Origin: Romboutsia maritimum
Lineage (GTDB): Bacteria > Bacillota > Clostridia > Peptostreptococcales > Peptostreptococcaceae
Reading direction: 5' to 3'
Assembly: GCF_002251085.2 (NCBI RefSeq)
Contig: NZ_NOJZ02000007.1
Location: 59,310 to 123,309 of the forward strand
DNA: 64,000 bases
Position numbers and translations under genes: made by a program. Positions 26,003-34,126 of the stretch are shown here, piece by piece. The stretch's first letter is position 1, and each line of letters starts with the position of its first letter. The notes beneath the pieces are model-generated. The model saw nothing but the letters and a program-made list of their open reading frames with translations. It made no database searches and was not told the origin of the DNA.

Positions 26003-26914
26003 TTACTTAAGTTGCTTAGCAACTTCTTCTGCAAAGTTTTCTTCTTTCTTCTCTATACCTTCACCAACTTCGAATCTTACAACTCTAGCTATTTTTATGT
26101 CAGACCCTACTTTTTTAGCAGTATCAGCAACTAATTGTTTAACTGTTACATCTGGGTTTTTTACGAAAGTTTGTTCTAATAAACAAACTTCTTTTAATTG
26201 TTTTTCTAATCTACCCTTTATCATCTTTTCTACTATGTTAGCAGGTTTTCCTTCGTTTAAAGCTTGTTGAGTTAATATTTCAGTTTCGTGAGCTATGTAA
26301 TTAGCATCAACTTCATCTCTAGAAACGTATTTAGGATTCATAGCTGCAACTTGCATCGCTATATCTTTACCCATAGCTAAAACTTCTTCGCTTCTAGCAT
26401 CAGTTAACATTTCTACAAGAACACCTATTTTACCAGCTCCATGTATGTATCCTGCTATTTGTCCATCAGTTGATAATTTAGCAAATCTTCTAACGTCTAA
26501 TTTTTCCCCTATAGTAGATATTCTATCATTTAAAACTGCTTTTAAAGCTTTACCTTCTTTATGATTTTCATCTAATAATTCAGCTATTTCTTGTTTTTCA
26601 GTAACTAATGCCATTTGAGCAACATCTTTAACAAACATTTTGAAATCTGCATTTTTAGCAACGAAATCTGTTTCTGAGTTTACTTCTACTACTGCAGCAA
26701 CAGTGTGATCAGCGTTCATTTCTACAGAAACTAAACCTTCTGCAGCTATTCTGTCAGCTTTCTTAGCAGCTTTAGATAAACCTTTTTCTCTTAATATATC
26801 AATCGCTCTTTCCATGTCCCCTTCAGCTTCTACTAAAGCTTTTTTACAGTCCATCATTCCAGCGCCAGTACCTTCTCTTAACTCTTTAACCATTTGAGCA
26901 GTTATGTTAGCCAT
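26003..26914 (-). CDS. tsf: Elongation factor Ts
   Basis: 303 residues. N-terminal UBA-like domain (ITAQMVKELREGTGAGMMDC) and the EF-Tu-contact TDFVAKN motif near residue 80. It is the nucleotide exchange factor for EF-Tu. It forms the usual pair with rpsB, from which a hairpin separates it. Codon choice is richer in C and G at third positions than most of the window, as expected for a highly expressed gene. Confidence 0.97.
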   Translation of the reverse strand: MANITAQMVKELREGTGAGMMDCKKALVEAEGDMERAIDILREKGLSKAAKKADRIAAEGLVSVEMNADHTVAAVVEVNSETDFVAKNADFKMFVKDVAQMALVTEKQEIAELLDENHKEGKALKAVLNDRISTIGEKLDVRRFAKLSTDGQIAGYIHGAGKIGVLVEMLTDARSEEVLAMGKDIAMQVAAMNPKYVSRDEVDANYIAHETEILTQQALNEGKPANIVEKMIKGRLEKQLKEVCLLEQTFVKNPDVTVKQLVADTAKKVGSDIKIARVVRFEVGEGIEKKEENFAEEVAKQLK

Positions 26915-26936
26915 TTTGTTTACCTCCTACATATTA

Positions 26937-26971
26937 ATAATGGTAAGGGCATAGACCCTTACCATTCAATT
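26937..26971 (-). terminator. Attenuator-type hairpin between rpsB and tsf
   Basis: Stem AATGGTAAGGGTCTATG / CATAGACCCTTACCATT region (26938-26967): a near-perfect hairpin of about 13 bp. It is the typical partial terminator between these two genes. Confidence 0.75.
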
Positions 26972-26977
26972 GTTTAA

Positions 26978-27691
26978 TTATTCTTGGTCTTCAGATACTT
27001 CTTCTTCAGCACCTTGTCTTCCTTCTATTATAGCAGTAGCCATTGCACCAGTTATTAATTTTACAGCTCTTATAGCATCATCATTTCCTGGTATAGCAAA
27101 GTCTAGTTGTTCTGGGTCACAGTTTGTATCAACTATTCCTACTACTGGAATTCCTAATCTGTGTGCTTCTTGTATAGCTATGTTTTCTTTTCTTGGGTCT
27201 ACTACGAACATAGCTCCTGGTAATTCAGGCATATCCTTTATACCACCTAAGTATTTTTCTAATTTTTCTTTTTCAGCTCTTAATTTTATAACTTCTTTTT
27301 TAGGAAGAACGTTGAATACTCCATCGTTTTCCATTTTTTCTAATTCTCTTAATTTTTTAATTCTTGTTTGTATAGTTTTGTGGTTTGTTAACATTCCACC
27401 TAACCATCTTTCATTTACGAAGTACATTCCACATCTTTCAGCTTCTTCTTTTATAGCTTCTTGAGCTTGTTTCTTAGTTCCTACGAATAAGATTGGCTTT
27501 CCAGTTTCAGCTATTTCTTTAGTGAATCTGTAAGCTTCTTCAACTTTTTTAACTGTTTTTTGTAAGTCTATGATGTATATTCCGTTTCTCTCAGTGAATA
27601 TATACTGAGCCATTTTAGGATTCCATCTTCTTGTTTGATGTCCAAAGTGAACACCAGCTTCTAATAATTGTTTCATTGATATAACTGACAT
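26978..27691 (-). CDS. rpsB: 30S ribosomal protein S2
   Basis: 237 residues with [20 protein letters not shown] at the start and the family signatures [14 protein letters not shown] and [10 protein letters not shown]. It is first in the cluster and preceded by a structured leader and a consensus promoter. ATG follows CCAGGAGGTAAAT. Confidence 0.98.
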   Translation of the reverse strand: MSVISMKQLLEAGVHFGHQTRRWNPKMAQYIFTERNGIYIIDLQKTVKKVEEAYRFTKEIAETGKPILFVGTKKQAQEAIKEEAERCGMYFVNERWLGGMLTNHKTIQTRIKKLRELEKMENDGVFNVLPKKEVIKLRAEKEKLEKYLGGIKDMPELPGAMFVVDPRKENIAIQEAHRLGIPVVGIVDTNCDPEQLDFAIPGNDDAIRAVKLITGAMATAIIEGRQGAEEEVSEDQE

Positions 27692-27803
27692 ATTTACCTC
27701 CTGGTTTTATACCTCCGGCTTGATCATCTCCCTAAAAAACCATTTTTAGGCACCTTTTAAGGATCCCAATACCGTGTGTGATTATATTTTATTTTTTCAC
27801 CTT
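27692..27803 (-). promoter_or_regulatory. Structured rpsB 5' leader
   Basis: About 110 bases of leader hold a CCTAAAAA / TTTTTTAGG hairpin (27730-27750), a GGGATCC palindrome and purine-rich blocks that could pair with the ribosome binding site. Autoregulation of rpsB by S2 through the leader is known in bacteria. Whether this leader works that way is inference. Confidence 0.4.
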
Positions 27804-27807
27804 TTGT

Positions 27808-27836
27808 AGTATATCATAGGCTTTTATAAATTACAA
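27808..27836 (-). promoter_or_regulatory. Sigma-A promoter of rpsB
   Basis: Minus-strand TTGTAA (27836-27831), 17-base spacer ending TGA, then TATACT (27813-27808). A second TATAAT occurs about 20 bases downstream. Confidence 0.6.
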
Positions 27837-27898
27837 TATTTTTTCTATCTTTTATATTTTATACTAATATATTTGTATTTTATACACTTTTTTGAAAT

Positions 27899-29092
27899 TT
27901 AATTTCCTAATATCATTTTTATTCTTGTTTTTAATGAAGCATTATTTATATCATTATCACTGACTATATTTATACTACCTAAAATTTCACCTGTATCTGT
28001 GTAATATTTTATAACTCCTAAAATTTCACCTTTTTTTATAGGATAACTTATCTCTTTAAATGTAACTTGTGTATTTAAATTTTCTTCTTTACCTAAAATT
28101 AAATATAATTCATTTTCTGGCACTAAAGTTACTTCTAATTCTTCAAGACCTTTTATATATTTTTTACCTATTAAATTATCCTTGTCCATAACTTTTTTAG
28201 TTTTAAAATTATCTCGTCCATAATTTAAAATAGATATTGATGATGCGAGTCTTTTATCTTTGTGGTTAGCTCCTAGTACAACACCTATTATTCTATGTTC
28301 TTTATCATTATTTTCATCTTTATCTATTTTCATAGAAAAAGACAAACAATATCCAGCATTCCCTGTATATCCAGTTTTTATTCCATCTACGTTTGGAATA
28401 ATCCTTAACAATGCATTAGTATTATTTTTTACAAAACCTCTTTCAGGATAAGAATATGTCGTCATATTCGTTATTGAAACAACTTGTTTTTCATAGTTAT
28501 CAAACATATACTTACCTAATGTAGCTATATCTCTTGCTGTAGATATATTTTGTTTTGGTAAAGCTTTTGGATTATTTAAGTCGTATATAGGAAGCCCATT
28601 TGGATTAACAAAATTTGTATTTATCATACCTATTTCTTTTGCTTTTTTATTCATTCTTTTCACAAATTTCTTTTGATCTTTTCCTATATGTTTTGATATT
28701 GCAACCGCAGCATCATTCCCTGATACTATCATCAAACCTTTCATAAGTTCTATTAATGGTACTTTCTCTCCTACTTTAAGTTTGTAACTAGATCCTCTTA
28801 CTGAAGCTATAGACTTATCAATTTCAATTATGTCATTTGCTTTTACTTCTTTATTTTCTATAGCTTCTATTGCTAATAAGAATGTCATCATTTTACTTAA
28901 ACTTGCCAATGGTAATTTAGCATCCGGATTCTTTTCAAAAAGTACTCTATTTGTATCTTGATCTATAAGTATTGATGATTTTGAATACTTATCTATATTT
29001 TTGGGCTTAGCATATATAGTACTTGGGCTTATAAATGATATAATCATTATAAATATAAGTAATCTTTTTGTTCCTTTTTTCAAAAATCTCAC
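27899..29092 (-). CDS. D-alanyl-D-alanine carboxypeptidase (DacF/PBP5 family)
   Basis: 397 residues with a signal peptide (RFLKKGTKRLLIFIMIISF, cleavage near residue 28). The three penicillin-binding motifs are present: SLSK near residue 66, SGN near 123 and KTG near 235. A C-terminal beta domain follows from about 290. It trims the terminal D-Ala of peptidoglycan stem peptides. DacF-type members in Firmicutes act in vegetative or sporulation wall synthesis; the sequence alone does not separate these. The end shows no clear amphipathic membrane anchor. Confidence 0.88.
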   Translation of the reverse strand: MRFLKKGTKRLLIFIMIISFISPSTIYAKPKNIDKYSKSSILIDQDTNRVLFEKNPDAKLPLASLSKMMTFLLAIEAIENKEVKANDIIEIDKSIASVRGSSYKLKVGEKVPLIELMKGLMIVSGNDAAVAISKHIGKDQKKFVKRMNKKAKEIGMINTNFVNPNGLPIYDLNNPKALPKQNISTARDIATLGKYMFDNYEKQVVSITNMTTYSYPERGFVKNNTNALLRIIPNVDGIKTGYTGNAGYCLSFSMKIDKDENNDKEHRIIGVVLGANHKDKRLASSISILNYGRDNFKTKKVMDKDNLIGKKYIKGLEELEVTLVPENELYLILGKEENLNTQVTFKEISYPIKKGEILGVIKYYTDTGEILGSINIVSDNDINNASLKTRIKMILGN

Positions 29093-29164
29093 CTTCTTGG
29101 ATTAATAAGTCTATATTAATTTTGCCTTTTAATTAAATTTTATATCTAGTAATTATTTACTAAC

Positions 29165-30148
29165 TTATCTAATCATTCTTTTTATAACTACAGATGCCCA
29201 AGTTGCGCCCATTGTCACACCAAAAAATACTTCTAAACTCACTAAAATTTTTCCAAATAATCCACTAACAATCATATCTCCATATCCAACTGTGCTAAAA
29301 GTTACCATGCTAAAATACCATAAGTCAATGTACATATCTAAAATTGATTCTAAAGAATAATTATTTAAATTACTTATATCAATTCCTATAGACTCGCTAT
29401 TTATAGTTTGTATTCCTGCAAACATATATAAAAAAGCAAATATACTTATTATGAGTATAGTTATTATAAGTATATTCCAAGGCTTTTCACCATATCCAAT
29501 TGTATATTTTGATAATTTATCAAAAAATTTAGCACATATATATTCATTATAAGTAGGATAATCAGATTCTTTTATTATTTTTCCTCCATAAGTTCTTTCC
29601 TTATAATAGTAATATCCTATATTTTCATAATCACCTATATCTTTTGATTGATTTCTTGCTATTCTATAATTTATTTTTCCATATAAGTATTCGCCTTTAT
29701 TGTATTCAACATTTCTTAATATGAACTTGCTACATCCACTAAAGCGTATCCCATCTAATCTTGGTAAATTTTCAACTTTATTTATTATTAAATTTTGTCC
29801 TTTAAATTTTACTCTTTCAAATACTTTTTCATTTATAAATTTTTTATTAAATTTTATTTTATAAAATTCACAATTCCCTATAAACGATGCGTTTTTAAAT
29901 TTAGCATTTTCTTTAAATTCAACTTTATTAAAAATCACATCTTCTTCAAACTCATAATCTGAAAAGTCCGCTTCTTTTTCAAATATAACTTCTGAAAAGT
30001 TTAACTTTTCATATTTATAATTTATAACCTCATTTATATTAAATTTTTGGCTAAATATAAACCCTCTGAAATTAGTTATTTTCTCACTTTTAATTTTCTT
30101 TATTAAGATATCATTTTCTTCTTTTGTTTTATTTCTTTTTTTATGCAA
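29165..30148 (-). CDS. Two-helix K+ channel with pentapeptide-repeat-like N-terminal domain
   Basis: 327 residues starting at TTG 30148 after GTGGAGG. Residues 30-140 show beta-helix-like repeats with aromatic or hydrophobic residues every five positions (ADFSDYEFEEDVIFNKVEF and similar). A linker follows, then a membrane helix near 230-250, a pore loop with the filter TVGYGD near 292, and a final helix. The GYGD filter predicts K+ selectivity. Pentapeptide domains joined to ion channels occur in bacteria; what the repeat domain senses is unknown. It stands alone in a wall-related neighbourhood. Confidence 0.8.
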   Translation of the reverse strand: MHKKRNKTKEENDILIKKIKSEKITNFRGFIFSQKFNINEVINYKYEKLNFSEVIFEKEADFSDYEFEEDVIFNKVEFKENAKFKNASFIGNCEFYKIKFNKKFINEKVFERVKFKGQNLIINKVENLPRLDGIRFSGCSKFILRNVEYNKGEYLYGKINYRIARNQSKDIGDYENIGYYYYKERTYGGKIIKESDYPTYNEYICAKFFDKLSKYTIGYGEKPWNILIITILIISIFAFLYMFAGIQTINSESIGIDISNLNNYSLESILDMYIDLWYFSMVTFSTVGYGDMIVSGLFGKILVSLEVFFGVTMGATWASVVIKRMIR

Positions 30149-30227
30149 TTAACGTCTTCCTCCACTTTGTAATTTAGATGCTCAATATTAGTTTTAATAG
30201 TAAATTTAAATATATACTAAATTTATA

Positions 30228-30286
30228 AATAAAAGAGGATATCTTAAAATTATTATAATTTTGAGATATCCTCTTTTATTTATTAT
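30228..30286. terminator. Strong bidirectional terminator
   Basis: Arms AAAAGAGGATATCTTAAAAT and ATTTTGAGATATCCTCTTTT with one mismatch and a short loop. It lies directly after the kinase-like gene on the minus strand. Confidence 0.85.
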
Positions 30287-30302
30287 GTGAATTAATTCAT
30301 TA

Positions 30303-31286
30303 TTATATACATGTAAGAACCATCAAAAGTGCTATTAATGCTGCTACACTTCCTAATACAACTTTTTGTCCCATGAGTTTTTCTTCTTTTATACAACTTT
30401 TTTCATTATCATCATATTCTATTTCTTCATCATACTCATCTCCTGAGTTTTCTTCAGGTTCTTGTATATCTGCTTTTACATACATTATTTTACTTAGGTC
30501 TATTAGTATCTCTTGAGTGCTAGAATATTTTTTTGTTCTACTCATAAGTTTTTTAATAAGATTTATAAGTTCTTCATTTCCATTAATTGCCCTTATTTCA
30601 TTCCAATTCACACCTTTGTCTATGAGTTTTAACATTTCTAAATCTGTAGTAGCTTGCCCAAAAGGTAATCTTTTGAATATAGACTCAAATAAAATTACTC
30701 CTAATGTAAAAAAATCACTTTCTTTATCTGTATAATTTATATTCAATTGATGCGGACATAAATAGCTTAAATCTCCATAACTCCTTAGATTTACACCTTT
30801 ATTTGCTTTAGTTACTCCAAAATCAAATATCTTTACATTGTAAAATTCATCTACTAAAATATTACCTGGTTTTAAACTTCCATGATATAATCCATGAGAA
30901 TGAGATTGTTCTAATGCCTTTAAAATCTGTGTTGCCATTGTTATTATTGCTTCTAAGTGAATATAATTCCCCGATATTATATCACTAAGTACTATACCAT
31001 CAGAGTATTCACTTACTATATAATATAATACCACTTCTTCTGTGCAATGAATTCCTACATCTAAAATTTTTGATATATATGGTGAATTTATTTCATCTAT
31101 AGCTGTTGATTCATCTATTAAATTTGACATAAAATCCTTACTTATATTTGGAGTATGTTCTATAACCTTTATTAGAACTTTTCTATTATCATATGCATCT
31201 CTAGCTTTATAAATTTTGTTCAGTTCTAAACTTTCTTCACAATTTAATAGTTCATATCTATTACCTACAAATTTCAATCTTTTCAC
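30303..31286 (-). CDS. Tail-anchored Ser/Thr protein kinase-like protein, probably catalytically dead
   Basis: 327 residues. Residues 7-270 align with a bacterial Hanks-type kinase fold: the ATP-binding Lys in VLIKVIE near 40, the C-helix Glu, DFG as IFDFGV near 155, and the APE-like CPHQL. The catalytic loop reads YHGSLKPGNIL, so the HRD/HGD Asp is replaced by Ser while Lys and Asn remain. An acidic linker (PEENSGDEYDEEIEYDDNE) leads to one C-terminal membrane helix. It probably works as a scaffold or ATP sensor. Extracellular PASTA repeats are absent. Confidence 0.75.
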   Translation of the reverse strand: MKRLKFVGNRYELLNCEESLELNKIYKARDAYDNRKVLIKVIEHTPNISKDFMSNLIDESTAIDEINSPYISKILDVGIHCTEEVVLYYIVSEYSDGIVLSDIISGNYIHLEAIITMATQILKALEQSHSHGLYHGSLKPGNILVDEFYNVKIFDFGVTKANKGVNLRSYGDLSYLCPHQLNINYTDKESDFFTLGVILFESIFKRLPFGQATTDLEMLKLIDKGVNWNEIRAINGNEELINLIKKLMSRTKKYSSTQEILIDLSKIMYVKADIQEPEENSGDEYDEEIEYDDNEKSCIKEEKLMGQKVVLGSVAALIALLMVLTCI

Positions 31287-31408
31287 CTCCTCAACCCTAG
31301 TATTTTATATGAAATATATTATATATTATAGTATTTTTTGTAACATTTATCTATGAATCTATATATTTTATCTTCTTAAATATTTCAATGTTAATTTAAT
31401 TTAAAACA

Positions 31409-31576
31409 AAATAAGAGACTGTTCTACATTAATGTTTATACGTAATAAATATTGTTTTCTTAAGCAAAAATCAACTTAAATTAAGAATTTATTTTCTTAA
31501 CTTATCTTTTAATTTAGATTTTTAACTTATTCAATATTATCACTTAACATTAATCTATAAATACAGTCTCTTATTT
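31409..31576. repeat. 168-bp imperfect inverted repeat (long hairpin) after the VanW gene
   Basis: Perfect 14-bp terminal arms AAATAAGAGACTGT (31409-31422) and ACAGTCTCTTATTT (31563-31576). Inside them ATTAATGTT and its complement and further A/T-rich segments can pair, giving one long irregular hairpin. It starts 8 bases after the VanW stop codon. It could be an oversized terminator or a miniature inverted-repeat element; no flanking duplication is obvious. Confidence 0.6.
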
Positions 31577-31583
31577 ATTAATT

Positions 31584-32861
31584 TTATTTTATTAATTTTT
31601 TATATACACTCTTTGCTATATATTCTGTGTTAATTATATTTCCTGCTGAATCTTTATATAATCTATAAGTTTTAGTTGCATCTAATCCATTTTCTTTAAA
31701 TTTGTCTACTTTTAAATTTATATTTTTCTTATCTGCTGAATTACCGTAAATTCTAGATGTTACAAATCCATTTCCTGATATATTTTTTACATATACTGGA
31801 TGATTATATGGATTTTTAAATCTAAAATCAGTTCCACCATCATTTACCATAGCATCTTGACCCATAGGTACATAGTTTGAAGCTACAGTATGATTACTTA
31901 CTGCTGTTATTTGCATTCCTGAAAATAGCGCTACATTGTATATCGTTGAAGACGTCTGACAAACACCTCCGCCTGAAGCATCTTCTAATTTACCTTTTAT
32001 TATTACAGGTGCATCTTTATATCCATTAGATTTCGTTCTTGGTCCTGTTAGTGCATTATAAGAATACTCTTCTCCCGGCATAAGTAATACATTACTTCCT
32101 TTATTTGCTGCTAACATTATATTATTAGCTCTTCCCTCTGGAGCCATTGTAAATTTAGTCGTAAACTCTGCTAATAATGTATCAACCGTTTTAGCTTGAG
32201 CAGTCGTTACATTTGGTTGTTTGATGTTTACCTTTAAATCAATTTTTCCAAAAGTTTTACTATTAATCATTTTATAAATAGACTCTTTATTTGCTGCTAC
32301 GTCAAACTCTTTACCTTGTCTAGATGGAGTAACAGAAACTGAGTCCCCATCCGATACATTAACCTTAGCATTTTTAACAGGTAAATTTATTTCATTTGAA
32401 ACGTTTTCTATAAATTTACTCAATTTAGCTTCATCATATAAAGATTTAATTTCAAATTCCTTTTTATTTCCTCTAAGATCTAACACTCTTTTTACGTTTT
32501 CAAAATATGAATCCGTTTTTGTATAGTTGTAAGCTTGACTTACTATCTCTTCTGTATTATATCTTAAATCTATATCTTTTGGTTTAATCTCATATGTTTT
32601 TTCGTCATATGATAAGTTTATATTTTTAGGATTGTATTTACTATTTAAATTTTTAATAGCATCATCTTTCGTCATTTTCGAAACATCTAAATCCTCTATA
32701 AATATATTTTTTGATATTTGATTATTGTATATATAATTTTTATTGAAGTAGTTGATAAAAAGACCACCTAATAAAACAATTCCACTACCAGCTACAATTA
32801 AGTTTTTTCTTTTTGCCTTTTTAGTTCTTTCTACTCTTTTTGATTTTTTAGATTCACTCAT
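31584..32861 (-). CDS. VanW family protein with peptidoglycan-binding-like domain
   Basis: 425 residues. Basic N-terminus, one membrane helix near 24-42, two repeats of the PG-binding-4 (YoaR-like) domain at about 55-220, then the VanW domain from about 235, with NNIMLAANKGSNVLLMPGEE, GGGVCQTSSTIYNVAL and GMQITAVSNH. The protein is probably anchored outside the cell membrane. VanW appears in some vancomycin-resistance clusters, but its function is unknown and this copy is outside such a cluster. ATG follows GAGGTGGGACA. Confidence 0.85.
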   Translation of the reverse strand: MSESKKSKRVERTKKAKRKNLIVAGSGIVLLGGLFINYFNKNYIYNNQISKNIFIEDLDVSKMTKDDAIKNLNSKYNPKNINLSYDEKTYEIKPKDIDLRYNTEEIVSQAYNYTKTDSYFENVKRVLDLRGNKKEFEIKSLYDEAKLSKFIENVSNEINLPVKNAKVNVSDGDSVSVTPSRQGKEFDVAANKESIYKMINSKTFGKIDLKVNIKQPNVTTAQAKTVDTLLAEFTTKFTMAPEGRANNIMLAANKGSNVLLMPGEEYSYNALTGPRTKSNGYKDAPVIIKGKLEDASGGGVCQTSSTIYNVALFSGMQITAVSNHTVASNYVPMGQDAMVNDGGTDFRFKNPYNHPVYVKNISGNGFVTSRIYGNSADKKNINLKVDKFKENGLDATKTYRLYKDSAGNIINTEYIAKSVYKKLIK

Positions 32862-32958
32862 TGTCCCACCTCATTTTTTACGATTAATTTGATTATATTT
32901 CAATATTTCGGCTAAAACAACAAATAAAGACAACATGTAACCTTATTGTTACATTTAA

Positions 32959-33588
32959 TTAAATTTCACCAATAACAGGATAATGGTCTGATAAATCACT
33001 TTTATCCACATAGTATTCTTTTGGATTTAAATATTTATCAACAAATATATAGTCAATTCTGGCTTTTGATTTTTCAAATGTTTCAATATTTTTATCAGTT
33101 AAACCTATTGAAATATCAATATACTTACTTAGAGATACATGTCTTTCATTAAAATCCCCACATATAATAATATCTCCGATTAACCTATTAGTATAATCCA
33201 ACATTTCACTTATCTGATTATATCGTTCATATTTATCTAGTCCCAAATGTGTATTTATTATATTAAAATTAATATCTTTTTCATTTATTGTTACGCACAA
33301 AAAACCTCTTTGTTCCTTTTTACTAGTTAAATACATATGATTACTGTTTTCTATTTTTTGTTTTGTAAACGTACATATCCCATAAATTTTTCCAGGTTTA
33401 TTTACATTGTCTGCAAATACTCCATTCATATTTAAATCAGATTTAATTTTTTTAAATTGATGATATAAAACTTCTTGTAAACAAATAACGTCCCAATCTA
33501 ATTTTTTTAAATATTTGCCTAACTTATTTAATGTATATTTATTATTAGAATCCATTCCTTGATGTATGTTATATGTTACTATTTTCAA
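32959..33588 (-). CDS. Endonuclease/exonuclease/phosphatase family protein
   Basis: 209 residues starting at TTG 33588, chosen because TGGAGGG lies 7 bases upstream. The EEP motifs are all present: TYNIHQG, LQEVLY, INTHLG, GDFNE and SDHYPVIGEI at the end. Members hydrolyse phosphodiester or phosphoester bonds in nucleic acids, lipids or inositol phosphates. With no signal peptide and no informative neighbour, the substrate cannot be assigned. Confidence 0.85.
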   Translation of the reverse strand: MKIVTYNIHQGMDSNNKYTLNKLGKYLKKLDWDVICLQEVLYHQFKKIKSDLNMNGVFADNVNKPGKIYGICTFTKQKIENSNHMYLTSKKEQRGFLCVTINEKDINFNIINTHLGLDKYERYNQISEMLDYTNRLIGDIIICGDFNERHVSLSKYIDISIGLTDKNIETFEKSKARIDYIFVDKYLNPKEYYVDKSDLSDHYPVIGEI

Positions 33589-33604
33589 GACAATCCCTCC
33601 ATAC

Positions 33605-33655
33605 AAAATAAAACCTAACTCAGTCTTCTACTTCTTACCAAGTTAGGTTTTATTT
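33605..33655. terminator. Terminator between the EEP gene and the SOS mini-gene
   Basis: Arms AAAACCTAACTCAG-type (33609-33622) and AGTTAGGTTTTATTT (33637-33651) with a short loop. It isolates the 53-codon ORF upstream from the EEP gene. Confidence 0.75.
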
Positions 33656-33684
33656 AAAAGTTTTATATTAAATTCAAACATTTT

Positions 33685-33846
33685 CTAATGTTTAGTCTCC
33701 TTTTTTATTCTAGTAAATTTCCCCTCACTTGCAATAAAAACAAATCCCATTTGTCTATAAAGAGCATCTAATTCCATTAATGTTACTTCACCTTTTTTTA
33801 AATTACTTATTGTTATATCTTTTATTCTTCTTGAAGGTATTATCAT
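33685..33846 (-). CDS. 53-residue protein under LexA-box promoter, function unknown
   Basis: An ATG at 33846 follows GGGAGTGG by 5-6 bases and opens a 53-codon frame ending TAG. The predicted product begins MIIPSRRIKDITISNLKKGE, continues with VTLMELDALYRQMGFVFIAS and ends in a basic tail (KKETKH). It has no signal peptide or membrane helix and I recognise no family. Coding status is supported by the ribosome binding site, the dedicated promoter with two LexA-type boxes 80-125 bases upstream and the terminator downstream. A DNA-damage-induced effector or regulator is inferred from that control only. Confidence 0.6.
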   Translation of the reverse strand: MIIPSRRIKDITISNLKKGEVTLMELDALYRQMGFVFIASEGKFTRIKKETKH

Positions 33847-33927
33847 TAGTTACCACTCCCTTTAATTATCTATACTTTATTATATTTACATATTGTTATT
33901 TATATTACTGTTTTTGAATTTTCTTTA

Positions 33928-33976
33928 CGAACATTCGTTCTAAATTCATTATACACAAACATTCGTTCGTTTTCAA
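33928..33976 (-). promoter_or_regulatory. SOS promoter with two LexA/DinR boxes
   Basis: Minus-strand TTGAAA (33976-33971), 17-base spacer, TATAAT (33953-33948). The spacer contains GAACGAATGTTT (33968-33957), one base short of the GAAC-N4-GTTC Firmicutes LexA core. A perfect core, GAACGAATGTTC (33940-33929), covers the transcription start. Repressor bound at either site would block polymerase. Confidence 0.75.
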
Positions 33977-34053
33977 TAAAAATTTTTATTAAAACTTGCA
34001 TTTTTTTATTAAAATTTGCATTTTTTGTAGTCTTAAAAGTTTTTTAGTACTAC

Positions 34054-34126
34054 TATAATAGTAATAGCGAGCTATACCCTGACAGGGAGAGTTCTCTAAT
34101 CTGTAAGGAAATCAGGAGGTAACCAA
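34054..34126 (+). promoter_or_regulatory. hydF promoter and leader
   Basis: TATAAT at 34054-34059 is preceded at about 17 bases by a weak TTAAAA. The leader holds a CCCTGACAGGG palindrome, the 12-mer ACAGGGAGAGTT (34082-34093), AGAGTTCTCT, and the ribosome binding site AGGAGGTAACC. The 12-mer recurs in the leader of the gene at 56235. Confidence 0.45.
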
